Source: Ruminococcus sp. UBA3286 (lineage in GTDB: Bacteria > Bacillota > Clostridia > Oscillospirales > Ruminococcaceae). Taken from it: DNA of 27,105 nucleotides. A program made the position numbers and the translations under genes. Every line of letters starts with the position of its first letter. Position 1 is the first letter of the stretch. Location of the stretch: assembly GCA_002362135.1 (NCBI GenBank), contig DETO01000012.1, positions 21,421 through 48,525 on the forward strand, given 5' to 3'. Of the stretch, positions 8,467-16,350 are shown piece after piece. The notes under the pieces are model-generated. The model saw nothing but the letters and a program-made list of their open reading frames with translations, searched no databases and was not told the origin of the DNA.

Positions 8467-10437
8467 ATGAGGATAGGTGTAGATTATTATCCTGAACAGT
8501 GGGATAGGTCGATGTGGGAAAAAGACGCCGAAACAATGGCGCGTACGGGAGTAAAGCTTATCCGTATAGCCGAGTTTGCGTGGTCAAGGATAGAACCGCG
8601 CGAAGGGGAGTTTGATTTCACATGGCTTGACGACGTTATCGGAATTTTTTCCGCATATGCTATCGGTACGGTCTTATGTACGCCTACAAACTGCCCTCCT
8701 TTGTGGCTTTATGAGAAATATCCCGAAATTATTCAGGTCGGAAGCGACGGTAACAGAATTCGTACCGGAATACGTGGTCATCGCTGCATAAACTCTCCTG
8801 TATTCCGCACGTATGCAAAGCGCGTCACCGAGCAGATGATACGTCATTATTCGGGAAAGCCTGCTGTTGCGGCATGGCAGATAGACAACGAACTCGAAGC
8901 TTATCCGTGCAGCTGCGAAGTATGCAAGGGGAAATTAAGAGATTGGCTGATAGATAAATATAACGATCTCGACGGCATAAACAAGGCTTTCGGAAACAGC
9001 GTTTGGAGCGGAGAATACAGCAGTATTACCCAGATTCAGCCGCCGACGGATTATCCGCAGGCATGGCAGAATCCTGCGCTTTGCCTTGACTGGTATCGGT
9101 TTACATCGGACAGCGCGGCGGATTTTGTAAGGGATACAATGCTTACGATAAGGCTTGAAGATACGAAAGTGCCGATCACCACAAATACGCATTTTTGCAG
9201 TAACACTCCAGATTTTTATAAGCTTTTCGATCTTCTTGATTTTGTTTCGTTCGATAATTATCCGCCAATAAATATCCCTGCCGATCCCGATGAGTATTAT
9301 TCTCATGCGTTTAAGCTCGATCTTATGCGCGGTATCAAGAATCAGAATTTCTGGGTAACGGAGCAGCTTAGCGGGCCGACAGGCTGTCAAGAGTTTATGT
9401 CGCCTGCGCCGAAGTCGGGGATGATAATGGGATATGCGCTTCAGGCTTTTGTGCGCGGAGCGGATACTGTCCTGCATTTTCGCTGGAGAACATCCCTCAC
9501 GGGTGCGGAAATGTACTGTCACGGAATATTAGATCACAGCAATGTGCCTAACCGCCGTTTTCTTGAATTTTCCGATCTTTGCAAGAGAGTTGCGCAGTTA
9601 AATGTGCTTGATAATACCTATATAATTTCAGACGCAGCAATAATTTATTCGCCCGAATCCGAAGCCGCTTTCAGAATTCAGCCGCAGACGGAGGGATTCT
9701 CATATATGAAGCAGCTTATGGCGTTCCACAGCGCGCTTACAAAATTTGGCGCAAATATAGATGTAGTTCCGCCTGATGCCGATCTTTCGCGGTATAAGTT
9801 GGTCATCGCGCCGTCTCTTCATATTAATAAAAAGGAATCTACGGAAAATCTTTACCGCTATGTGATAAACGGCGGAACTCTTGTTCTTACGGCGAGAAGC
9901 GGAGTTAAGGATGAACACAATAACTGTATTATGGATACGCTGCCGACTGTTTTCAAGGAACTTATAGGCGCAGATGTTGCGGAATATGATCCGATAGGGA
10001 ACGGAAAACGCACTATACGCGATTTTGCGGGAAATGAGTATGAATGCAGTCAATGGTGCGATATTATGAGACTTTCAACGGCGCGTGCTTATGCGGAATA
10101 TAATGACGGTGAATACCGCTGTATGCCGTCGGTAACTATGAATCGATACTGTAACGGCGTGGCTTATTATGTCGGCACGATATGCAGATCTGATTTTTAT
10201 GAGAGCTTTGTATCAAATCTGATGATGCAGACGGGAATCCCGAAGCTGAAAGGGCTTCCGCGCGGAGTTGAGGTCACTACCCGAACCAACGGTAGGGACG
10301 AATATATATGCTTTTTCAACAACTCCGAAGAAGCCGTGGTCATTCCGCTTCCGAAACCTATGTACAGCGTTATAAGCTCCATTGGCAAGGATAAGCTGGA
10401 ATTACGCCCGTTTGAAATGGATATTGTAAGAAAGTAG
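8467..10437 (+). CDS. Glycoside hydrolase family 42 beta-galactosidase
   Basis: Retaining beta-galactosidase, hydrolysing terminal beta-galactosides. It begins directly with the GH42 barrel (RIGVDYYPEQW) and has no signal peptide, so it is cytoplasmic and would act on imported galactosides. The proposed acid/base is Glu142 in AWQIDNE, and the nucleophile Glu299 in FWVTEQLSGPTG. Cys107, Cys148, Cys150 and Cys153 match the zinc-binding cysteine cluster known in trimeric GH42 enzymes. The middle trimerisation domain and C-terminal beta domain follow; 656 residues is normal. The SD GAGGGG lies a few bases before ATG 8467, two bases after the upstream stop. No sugar transporter or regulator adjoins it, which is unusual for a lactose-type gene. 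Confidence 0.93.
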   Translation: MRIGVDYYPEQWDRSMWEKDAETMARTGVKLIRIAEFAWSRIEPREGEFDFTWLDDVIGIFSAYAIGTVLCTPTNCPPLWLYEKYPEIIQVGSDGNRIRTGIRGHRCINSPVFRTYAKRVTEQMIRHYSGKPAVAAWQIDNELEAYPCSCEVCKGKLRDWLIDKYNDLDGINKAFGNSVWSGEYSSITQIQPPTDYPQAWQNPALCLDWYRFTSDSAADFVRDTMLTIRLEDTKVPITTNTHFCSNTPDFYKLFDLLDFVSFDNYPPINIPADPDEYYSHAFKLDLMRGIKNQNFWVTEQLSGPTGCQEFMSPAPKSGMIMGYALQAFVRGADTVLHFRWRTSLTGAEMYCHGILDHSNVPNRRFLEFSDLCKRVAQLNVLDNTYIISDAAIIYSPESEAAFRIQPQTEGFSYMKQLMAFHSALTKFGANIDVVPPDADLSRYKLVIAPSLHINKKESTENLYRYVINGGTLVLTARSGVKDEHNNCIMDTLPTVFKELIGADVAEYDPIGNGKRTIRDFAGNEYECSQWCDIMRLSTARAYAEYNDGEYRCMPSVTMNRYCNGVAYYVGTICRSDFYESFVSNLMMQTGIPKLKGLPRGVEVTTRTNGRDEYICFFNNSEEAVVIPLPKPMYSVISSIGKDKLELRPFEMDIVRK

Positions 10438-10444
10438 GGATATC

Positions 10445-10879
10445 GTGAAAATCGTATTGCAGCGTGTGAGTTCAGCCGTAGTAAAAGTGGACGGCAAAAT
10501 CTGCGGAAGTATCGGTATGGGATATCTTGTTCTTCTCGGCATAGGGAACGACGATACGGAGGACGATTGCCGCCGTCTTGCTGATAAAATAATAAATCTT
10601 CGTATTTTTTCCGATGAAAACGATAAAATAAATCTTTCGCTCGGAGATGTGGGCGGAGAACTCCTGATAGTGTCGCAGTTTACCCTTTATGCGGATTGCC
10701 GCAAGGGAAACCGCCCTAATTTTATTCAGGCAGGCAAACCTGATAAGGCTGAACGTCTTTACAATTATTTTGCCGATTACTGCCGCAGCAAGGGAAAGCA
10801 CGTGGAGACGGGCATTTTCGGCGCTGATATGAAAGTTGAACTTGTGAACGACGGGCCTTTTACAGTAATACTTGAATGA
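10445..10879 (+). CDS. dtd: D-aminoacyl-tRNA deacylase
   Basis: Removes D-amino acids (and glycine mischarged on tRNA-Ala) from tRNA, a proofreading role. It starts with GTG at 10445; the protein then begins MKIVLQRVSSAVVKVDG as in the family. The two signature motifs are present: SQFTLYADCRKGNRP and the C-terminal NDGPFTVILE with the Gly-cisPro pair. At 144 residues it is full length. The gap after the GH42 gene is only 7 bases, so it is probably cotranscribed with it. A terminator-like hairpin follows. Confidence 0.95.
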   Translation: MKIVLQRVSSAVVKVDGKICGSIGMGYLVLLGIGNDDTEDDCRRLADKIINLRIFSDENDKINLSLGDVGGELLIVSQFTLYADCRKGNRPNFIQAGKPDKAERLYNYFADYCRSKGKHVETGIFGADMKVELVNDGPFTVILE

Positions 10880-10896
10880 GAACTTGTTCTGAGAAT

Positions 10897-10938
10897 AAAA
10901 ATCGCCTTTCGGGATAAAATAACCGTGAGGTGATTTTT
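10897..10938 (+). terminator. Terminator-like hairpin overlapping the PBP ribosome-binding site
   Basis: An 11-bp stem (10897-10907 with 10928-10938, one G-U pair) encloses a 3-bp inner CGG/CCG stem (10910-10912 with 10923-10925). The 3' arm ends in a T run reaching 10939. The same arm contains GAGGTGAT, which is the SD for the PBP starting at 10940. The structure could therefore terminate transcription after dtd, mask the PBP ribosome-binding site, or both. On the opposite strand it also ends in a T-rich tract. Confidence 0.65.
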
Positions 10939-10939
10939 T

Positions 10940-12526
10940 ATGCGCAGACATGGAGAACGGGGAATACTAATGCTTACCGTTATATTTTTTATGATGTTTT
11001 TCGGTTTGTCGCTGAATTTTTACAGACTTGCGGTCGAGCGGAAATATATCAGCGCTGCTGCGGAAAGATCGTATATAACAATACATGGCGGCGACAGTCA
11101 GGGAACTATATACGACAGAAATTTTAAGCCGCTTACTAATGCAAAGACAGCTATAACGGCTGTTGCCGTGCCTTCCGCGGTTGATCTTAAAGAGATAGAG
11201 AAGCTGGCGGAAGATAAGGAGAAAGCCGCTGCCGATTATAAAAAGGGCGAGCCGTTCGCATTTGTATGCAAGGAAAAAGGCGAAGATTCAGCAGGGCTTA
11301 CATTTTTTGAAGTTCCCCAGCGATATGGCAGCGAGGTGATCGCTCCTCATGTTATCGGTTATCTTTCCGACGGAGAGGGCGCTTCGGGAATAGAGTATGC
11401 ATTTGATACGCTGCTGCGCACGGGGAATATTGAAAACAGCGTGACATATTCAACAGACGGATTCGGTCATATTCTGATAGGAGAGGGAAAATCCGTAATT
11501 CGCAGCAATAAAGCAGAAACGGGCGTAGTTCTGACCATCGACAGCGATATCCAGAAAATTTGCGAGGAAGCCGGAAAAAATATGGAAAAGGGTACGATCA
11601 TCGTATCTGATGTCAAAAACGGCGAAATACTGGGACTTGCAAGCTTTCCCGAATACAATGTTGAGGATATTTCCGCTTCTCTCAACAATGAAAACAGTCC
11701 CATGATAAACAGGGCGCTTTATTCATACAGCGTAGGTTCTATATTTAAACTCGTTACCGCCTGCGAGGGAATAAACGAAGATTTCGGCGGATATGCCTAT
11801 AATTGTACGGGTTCATGTGAAATTTCGGGGCAGAATTTCGCTTGCCACAAGCAAGAAGGGCATGGAAGTCAGAATCTTACAGAGGCGATGACGAACTCGT
11901 GCAATCCGTATTTTATATCGCTTAGCCGCTGCCTTGATGTTCAGGCATTCAGAGATTTGGCGTTTTCATTGGGATTTGGGCGCGAAATACATCTTTGCGC
12001 GGGTATGATAAGTTCGGCAGGCGTTCTCCCGACGGTAAACGATCTTCTCGTTCCTGCCGAACTTGCTAATTTCTCATTCGGACAGGGGAAACTTACAGCA
12101 ACTCCGCTTCAGATCAATCAGATGACCTGCGCAATTGCAAACGGCGGAGATTTAATCATGATGCGCATCGTAAAGGGAATTACGGTAGACGGCGAGACTG
12201 TGGGAAATGAGAAACTTCCGCAGAAATCGCGCGCAATATCGTCCGATACCGCTAAGGAACTTCGTGAACTTATGACGGCGGCTGTCAAGAAGAGTGAGAA
12301 TTCCAATGCCGACGCCATTTATACTCAGACAGCCGCGAAAACCTCCACGGCTCAGACAGGCAGATTCGACGAAAACGGCGAAGAATACTGCCACGGCTGG
12401 ATAACGGGATTTTTTCCCGCAAGCTCTCCGAAGTATGCCATAACGGTTCTTGTGGAGGACGGCGGTTATGGCAATGATTCGGCAGCCCCGATTTTCCGCG
12501 ATATCGTTGATACTATGTGTAAGTAA
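10940..12526 (+). CDS. Class B penicillin-binding protein (peptidoglycan D,D-transpeptidase)
   Basis: Membrane-anchored transpeptidase that cross-links peptidoglycan. One N-terminal transmembrane segment covers about residues 8-29, then a short linker domain (GGDSQGTIYDRN, near 50-61) and the transpeptidase domain. Active-site motifs are SIFK (Ser267, Lys270), SCN (320-322) and KTSTAQTG (467-474). The usual third motif is KTG or KSG; here the glycine position is Ser469. The SFGQG motif and the C/H-rich loop before a GHG (Cys289, Cys293, Cys302) are typical of the FtsI/SpoVD/PbpA group. At 528 residues it is small for the class and has no PASTA repeats. I cannot tell whether it serves elongation, division or sporulation. 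The SD GAGGTGAT lies inside the upstream hairpin. Confidence 0.88.
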   Translation: MRRHGERGILMLTVIFFMMFFGLSLNFYRLAVERKYISAAAERSYITIHGGDSQGTIYDRNFKPLTNAKTAITAVAVPSAVDLKEIEKLAEDKEKAAADYKKGEPFAFVCKEKGEDSAGLTFFEVPQRYGSEVIAPHVIGYLSDGEGASGIEYAFDTLLRTGNIENSVTYSTDGFGHILIGEGKSVIRSNKAETGVVLTIDSDIQKICEEAGKNMEKGTIIVSDVKNGEILGLASFPEYNVEDISASLNNENSPMINRALYSYSVGSIFKLVTACEGINEDFGGYAYNCTGSCEISGQNFACHKQEGHGSQNLTEAMTNSCNPYFISLSRCLDVQAFRDLAFSLGFGREIHLCAGMISSAGVLPTVNDLLVPAELANFSFGQGKLTATPLQINQMTCAIANGGDLIMMRIVKGITVDGETVGNEKLPQKSRAISSDTAKELRELMTAAVKKSENSNADAIYTQTAAKTSTAQTGRFDENGEEYCHGWITGFFPASSPKYAITVLVEDGGYGNDSAAPIFRDIVDTMCK

Positions 12527-12573
12527 GCATGATCGCGATTCAAGGGGACTATGTCCTCTTGAATCGATATGCT
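12526..12573 (+). terminator. Hairpin after the PBP gene, probable terminator
   Basis: A 14-bp stem (12536-12549 with 12553-12566, one G-U pair) has a 3-base loop TAT. An outer 5-bp stem AGCAT/ATGCT (12526-12530 with 12569-12573) follows a small internal loop. After it comes AAATTTT, a weak T tract. It separates the PBP from the alaS promoter. Its GGGGAC-T-GTCC core resembles the palindrome at the right end of the window. Confidence 0.6.
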
Positions 12574-12590
12574 AAATTTTCAAAAAACTA

Positions 12591-12619
12591 TTGACTTTTT
12601 CTGGATTTTTAACTATAAT
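12591..12619 (+). promoter_or_regulatory. SigA-type promoter for alaS
   Basis: TTGACT at 12591-12596 and a perfect TATAAT at 12614-12619 are 17 bases apart, a near-consensus vegetative promoter. The leader to the alaS ATG is about 85 bases. It contains a small hairpin (TTTCAT 12633-12638 with ATGAAA 12642-12647) but is too short for a T-box, so no tRNA-sensing leader is seen. Confidence 0.85.
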
Positions 12620-12711
12620 AATAATGTATGGATTTCATTATATGAAACGTAATATTATTTAACCTTTGCGGCGCGAATTTTGCCGACAGGTATTAAAGGA
12701 GTAATAAACTT

Positions 12712-15348
12712 ATGCAATGGACAGGACTTAACGAGCTTCGTGAAAAATATCTTTCATTTTTTGAAAGCAAGGATCATACGAGAATGGCGAGCGCATCGCT
12801 TGTACCGCAGGGAGATAAAAGCCTGCTGCTTATAAATTCAGGTATGGCTCCGCTGAAAAAATATTTTTTGGGACAGGCTGTTCCTCCGAATGTAAGAGTT
12901 ACTACGTGTCAGAAGTGCATCAGAACTCCCGACATCGAAAGCGTCGGAAAAACTGCGCGTCACGGTACATATTTTGAAATGCTGGGAAACTTCTCTTTCG
13001 GCGATTATTTCAAGACCGAAGCCGTAGCATGGGCATGGGAATTTCTCACAAAAACTCTTGAAATTCCTGCCGATCGCCTTTGGATAACGATATACGAAAG
13101 CGACGATGAGGCTGAACAAATCTGGGAGAATAATATTGGTATACCCCATGACAGAATTATTCGTCTTGGTAAAAAGGATAACTTCTGGGAGCATGGTTCA
13201 GGGCCTTGCGGACCGTGCAGCGAAATTCATTTCGACAGAGTCGGCGGCGGCAGAAAACTGGACAGAGCAGGATTTGAGGCTGAAGGCGATAAGGATAATA
13301 TTATAGAGATCTGGAATCTTGTTTTCAGTCAGTTTGACAGCGACGGAAACGGCAATTATGCCGAAATGAAGAGCAAAAATATTGATACGGGAATGGGACT
13401 TGAAAGACTTGCCTGCGTTATGCAGGGTGTTGACAACATTTTTGAGGTTGATACCGTTCAGAATATTATGAAACATATTTCGTCTATCGCCGGTGTTTCA
13501 TACAAAACCGATGCAAAAACAGACGTTTCGCTTCGTGTTATTACCGATCATATCAGAAGCACGACTTTGATGGTCGGCGACGGAATCATGCCTTCCAACG
13601 AGGGCAGAGGATACGTTCTTCGCCGTCTCCTGAGACGTGCTGCCCGTCACGGCAGATTACTTGGAATCACACGTCCGTTCCTTTGCGAGGTATGCGATAC
13701 AGTTATCAATGAAAATTCCGGCGCATACCCCGAACTTGCCGAAAAGCGCGATTACATCAAGAAGATAATCGGCGTTGAGGAAGAAGCTTTCGCAAAGACC
13801 GTAGATAAGGGAACAGAACTTCTTAACGGCTTCACGGCGGCTCTTGCGGAACAGGGAAAAAATATTCTTTCGGGCGACGACGCTTTCAAGCTTTCCGATA
13901 CATACGGATTCCCGATCGATCTTACAATTGAAATATGCGAGGAAAAGGGAATCACGGTAGATTCCGAGCGTTTCAAGGAACTTGCTCAGGAGCAGCGCGC
14001 CAAGGCTAAGGCTGATCATCTCGCTAAGGCAGGTTCATCATGGGCTGACAACAGCATCAAGGTAAACGCTCCCAAAACCGAATTTACGGGATATACTGAT
14101 TTTGCCGCTGAAGATGCCAAGATACTTGCCATTTACAAGGACGGCGTTGAAGCGGATTCTGCAAACGAGGGCGAGGACGTTGTTATCGTTCTTGATAAAA
14201 CGCCTTTCTATGCGGAAAGCGGCGGTCAGACAGGCGATACGGGCGTAATTTCCGACGGTTCAAATTCAGCCGCGGTAGCTGATACTATAAAATCCGAGGG
14301 ACATTTCCTGCACATTGCTTCGATAACCGAAGGCACGCTTTCAAAGGGCGGCACGGTCGATGCGGTTATTGACGCCGAGAGAAGAATGGCTATTATGCGT
14401 AATCATACAACGGCTCATCTTCTTCAGTATGCTCTCCGTCAGGTTCTGGGAGATCATGTTCATCAGGCAGGTCAGCTTGTAAACGACAAGGCTTGCCGTT
14501 TCGATTTCAATCATTTTAGCGCAATGACTGCCGAGGAGATAGCTAAGGTCGAGGAACTTGTAAATGCCGAGATCATGAAGGCAGTTCCCGTTACAATGGT
14601 TGAAATGCCTATCGAAGAAGCGAAAAAGCTGGGCGCAATGGCTCTCTTCGGTGAAAAGTACGGCGATACGGTACGCGTTGTAACTGCCGATAAATCGGTG
14701 GAATTCTGCGGCGGTACTCATGTTTCTAATACATCTCAGATAGGACTCTTCAAGATCGCTTCCGAAAGTTCTGTTGCGGCAGGCGTAAGAAGAATCGAGG
14801 CTGTAACAGGTACAGGCGTTCTTGAAATGCTCAACGATTACAAAAACACGATAATCAGATCGGCAAAGGCTCTTAAACTGGCGAATTTAAGCGAACTTCC
14901 CGAAAAATGCGCCGCAGTTTCAGCGGAACTCAAAGAAAAGGAAAAGGCGCTTGAAAGCCTTAATCAGCAGGCTGCCAATGCAAAGGCTGCCGCAATGTTT
15001 GATAATGCCGTTGACGTTTGCGGAATCAAGGTGGTAAGCGCGAGAATGGACGGCGCTTCGCCCGATGCGCTCAGAAAAATGGGCGACAGCGTTAAGGATA
15101 AGAACGAGGAGATGATCGCTCTCTTTGCAGGCGTAAATGGCGAAAAGGGTACGCTTTACTGCGTATGTACGGCTTCCGCGCTGAAAAAGGGCGCGCATGC
15201 CGGAAAGCTTGTCCAGAAAGCCGCTGCCGTAACAGGCGGTAAGGGCGGAGGACGTCCTGACAGCGCAATGGCGGGAATCGGCGATATTTCCAAGGCTGAT
15301 GAAGCGGTTAAAGCTTTTGCTGCTATCGTTGAAGAATTTGTTAAATAA
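12712..15348 (+). CDS. alaS: Alanyl-tRNA synthetase
   Basis: Charges tRNA-Ala and proofreads mischarged Ser and Gly. At 878 residues it is full length. The class II catalytic core is at the N-terminus (NSGMAPLKKYFLGQ, then GRGYVLRRLLRRAARHG). The editing domain has HTTAH (565-569) and CGGTH (Cys666-His670), so both halves of the zinc/editing site are intact. A coiled region and the DHHA1 C-terminal domain (TGGKGGGRPDSAMAG) complete it. The SD AAAGGAG lies 10 bases before ATG 12712. It is driven by the strong promoter just upstream. Confidence 0.97.
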   Translation: MQWTGLNELREKYLSFFESKDHTRMASASLVPQGDKSLLLINSGMAPLKKYFLGQAVPPNVRVTTCQKCIRTPDIESVGKTARHGTYFEMLGNFSFGDYFKTEAVAWAWEFLTKTLEIPADRLWITIYESDDEAEQIWENNIGIPHDRIIRLGKKDNFWEHGSGPCGPCSEIHFDRVGGGRKLDRAGFEAEGDKDNIIEIWNLVFSQFDSDGNGNYAEMKSKNIDTGMGLERLACVMQGVDNIFEVDTVQNIMKHISSIAGVSYKTDAKTDVSLRVITDHIRSTTLMVGDGIMPSNEGRGYVLRRLLRRAARHGRLLGITRPFLCEVCDTVINENSGAYPELAEKRDYIKKIIGVEEEAFAKTVDKGTELLNGFTAALAEQGKNILSGDDAFKLSDTYGFPIDLTIEICEEKGITVDSERFKELAQEQRAKAKADHLAKAGSSWADNSIKVNAPKTEFTGYTDFAAEDAKILAIYKDGVEADSANEGEDVVIVLDKTPFYAESGGQTGDTGVISDGSNSAAVADTIKSEGHFLHIASITEGTLSKGGTVDAVIDAERRMAIMRNHTTAHLLQYALRQVLGDHVHQAGQLVNDKACRFDFNHFSAMTAEEIAKVEELVNAEIMKAVPVTMVEMPIEEAKKLGAMALFGEKYGDTVRVVTADKSVEFCGGTHVSNTSQIGLFKIASESSVAAGVRRIEAVTGTGVLEMLNDYKNTIIRSAKALKLANLSELPEKCAAVSAELKEKEKALESLNQQAANAKAAAMFDNAVDVCGIKVVSARMDGASPDALRKMGDSVKDKNEEMIALFAGVNGEKGTLYCVCTASALKKGAHAGKLVQKAAAVTGGKGGGRPDSAMAGIGDISKADEAVKAFAAIVEEFVK

Positions 15349-15351
15349 AGT

Positions 15352-15390
15352 TAAGGCAACACCGCGCGATCTTTGTACGGTGTTGCCTTA
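15352..15390 (+). repeat. 13-bp perfect palindrome between alaS and HIT gene
   Basis: TAAGGCAACACCG (15352-15364) pairs exactly with 15378-15390 around a 13-base loop. What follows is GAATAATTAA, not a T run, so it is a poor forward intrinsic terminator. Its first 11 bases with flank (AGTTAAGGCAA, 15349-15359) are identical to 2161-2171 before dxs. It could be a dispersed palindromic repeat, an mRNA processing or stability element, or a weak terminator. Confidence 0.6.
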
Positions 15391-15427
15391 GAATAATTAA
15401 CACTGAATTTATTAAAGGAGAATAATT

Positions 15428-15781
15428 ATGGAGTGTTTATTCTGCAAAATCATAAATGGCGAAATTCCGAGCGCAAAGGTATACGAGGACGAATTTGTAT
15501 ACTGCTTTAAGGATATCGCGCCGATCGCGCCCATGCATTATCTTATAATTCCGAAGCAGCACATCTGCTGCGCAAACGAAATTGATGAGACGAATTCCGA
15601 GGTTGTGGCAAAGGTGTTTGAGGCTGCCGCAAAAATAGCTAAGGCTGAGGGGATAGAAAGCTACAGAATAATCAACAACTGCGGCGAAGATGCTGGTCAG
15701 ACCGTTATGCATCTCCATTTCCATATGCTTGCGGGAGTAAAAATGGGCTGGGGTCCGGAATCGCTCGGCAAAACCGAATAA
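15428..15781 (+). CDS. hinT: HIT-family nucleotide hydrolase (Hint-like)
   Basis: Small histidine-triad protein. Bacterial Hint proteins hydrolyse purine nucleoside phosphoramidates and aminoacyl-adenylates. The triad HLHFH (His95, His97, His99) is intact. The N-terminus CLFCKIINGEIPS and PMHYLIIPKQH are classic family signatures, and 117 residues is the usual size. The SD AAGGAG is 8 bases before ATG 15428. Its neighbour alaS makes alanyl-adenylate, a type of substrate Hint enzymes can cleave. That link is only suggestive. Confidence 0.92.
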   Translation: MECLFCKIINGEIPSAKVYEDEFVYCFKDIAPIAPMHYLIIPKQHICCANEIDETNSEVVAKVFEAAAKIAKAEGIESYRIINNCGEDAGQTVMHLHFHMLAGVKMGWGPESLGKTE

Positions 15782-15793
15782 GGAGGCGCGGCA

Positions 15794-16333
15794 ATGGCTG
15801 ATACATACAAAATGAAGATCGCAGGATTGGAACGAGAACTTCCGCTCTGCCCGATCAATGAAAAGCTTGATATTGCGGCGTTTGTAATGTTCTCCGACGT
15901 AGAGATCACAGTTGCATCGGCATTGGAGCTTCTGAAAAAATGTCCTGATTTCGATGTTATCCTGACAGCCGAATCAAAGGGGATACCGCTTGGTTACGAA
16001 ATGGCGCGTCAATGCGGAAAGCCGTATATCGTAGCAAGGAAATCGGTCAAGCTTTATATGGGAGATCCAATAGCTGTCACAGTCAAGTCGATCACAACGT
16101 CGTCTGAGCAGACCTTGTATCTTTCCTCCGAAAAAGCTGAAATGATCAGGGGAAAGCGCGTGCTTATCGTTGACGATGTTATCAGCACAGGTGAATCGCT
16201 TAATGCACTCGAAAAGCTTGTGAAAGCTGCAAATGGCGAAATATCCGGGAAAGCGGCAGTTCTTGCCGAAGGCGGCGCAGCTGACAGAACCGATATCATC
16301 TTCCTTGAAAAGCTGCCTCTGTTTTTTAAATAA
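15794..16333 (+). CDS. Phosphoribosyltransferase, adenine-PRTase-like
   Basis: Type I PRTase fold, transferring a phosphoribosyl group from PRPP to a purine base. The PRPP-binding motif VLIVDDVISTGES lies at 123-135. The purine-PRTase features AESKGIPLGYEMA (59-71) and IVARKS (79-84) match the Apt/PurR subgroup better than Hpt. The 179-residue length also fits Apt, but the sequence is divergent and the substrate (adenine, xanthine or other) is not certain. A strong SD (AAGGAGG) lies immediately after the HIT stop, so the two are cotranscribed. Confidence 0.8.
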   Translation: MADTYKMKIAGLERELPLCPINEKLDIAAFVMFSDVEITVASALELLKKCPDFDVILTAESKGIPLGYEMARQCGKPYIVARKSVKLYMGDPIAVTVKSITTSSEQTLYLSSEKAEMIRGKRVLIVDDVISTGESLNALEKLVKAANGEISGKAAVLAEGGAADRTDIIFLEKLPLFFK

Positions 16334-16350
16334 GTGAGAACAAATTCAAA

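Noticed and set aside
8935..9522. 195-residue - strand open frame within the GH42 gene
   Set aside because: It lies wholly antisense to conserved GH42 sequence and has no recognisable protein features.
10930..11127. 65-residue frame overlapping the start of the PBP
   Set aside because: It overlaps the N-terminus of the PBP in another frame, and the GAGGTGAT SD is better spaced for ATG 10940.
12627..12711. T-box or other amino-acid riboswitch before alaS
   Set aside because: The leader is too short and no specifier-loop or antiterminator pattern is visible.
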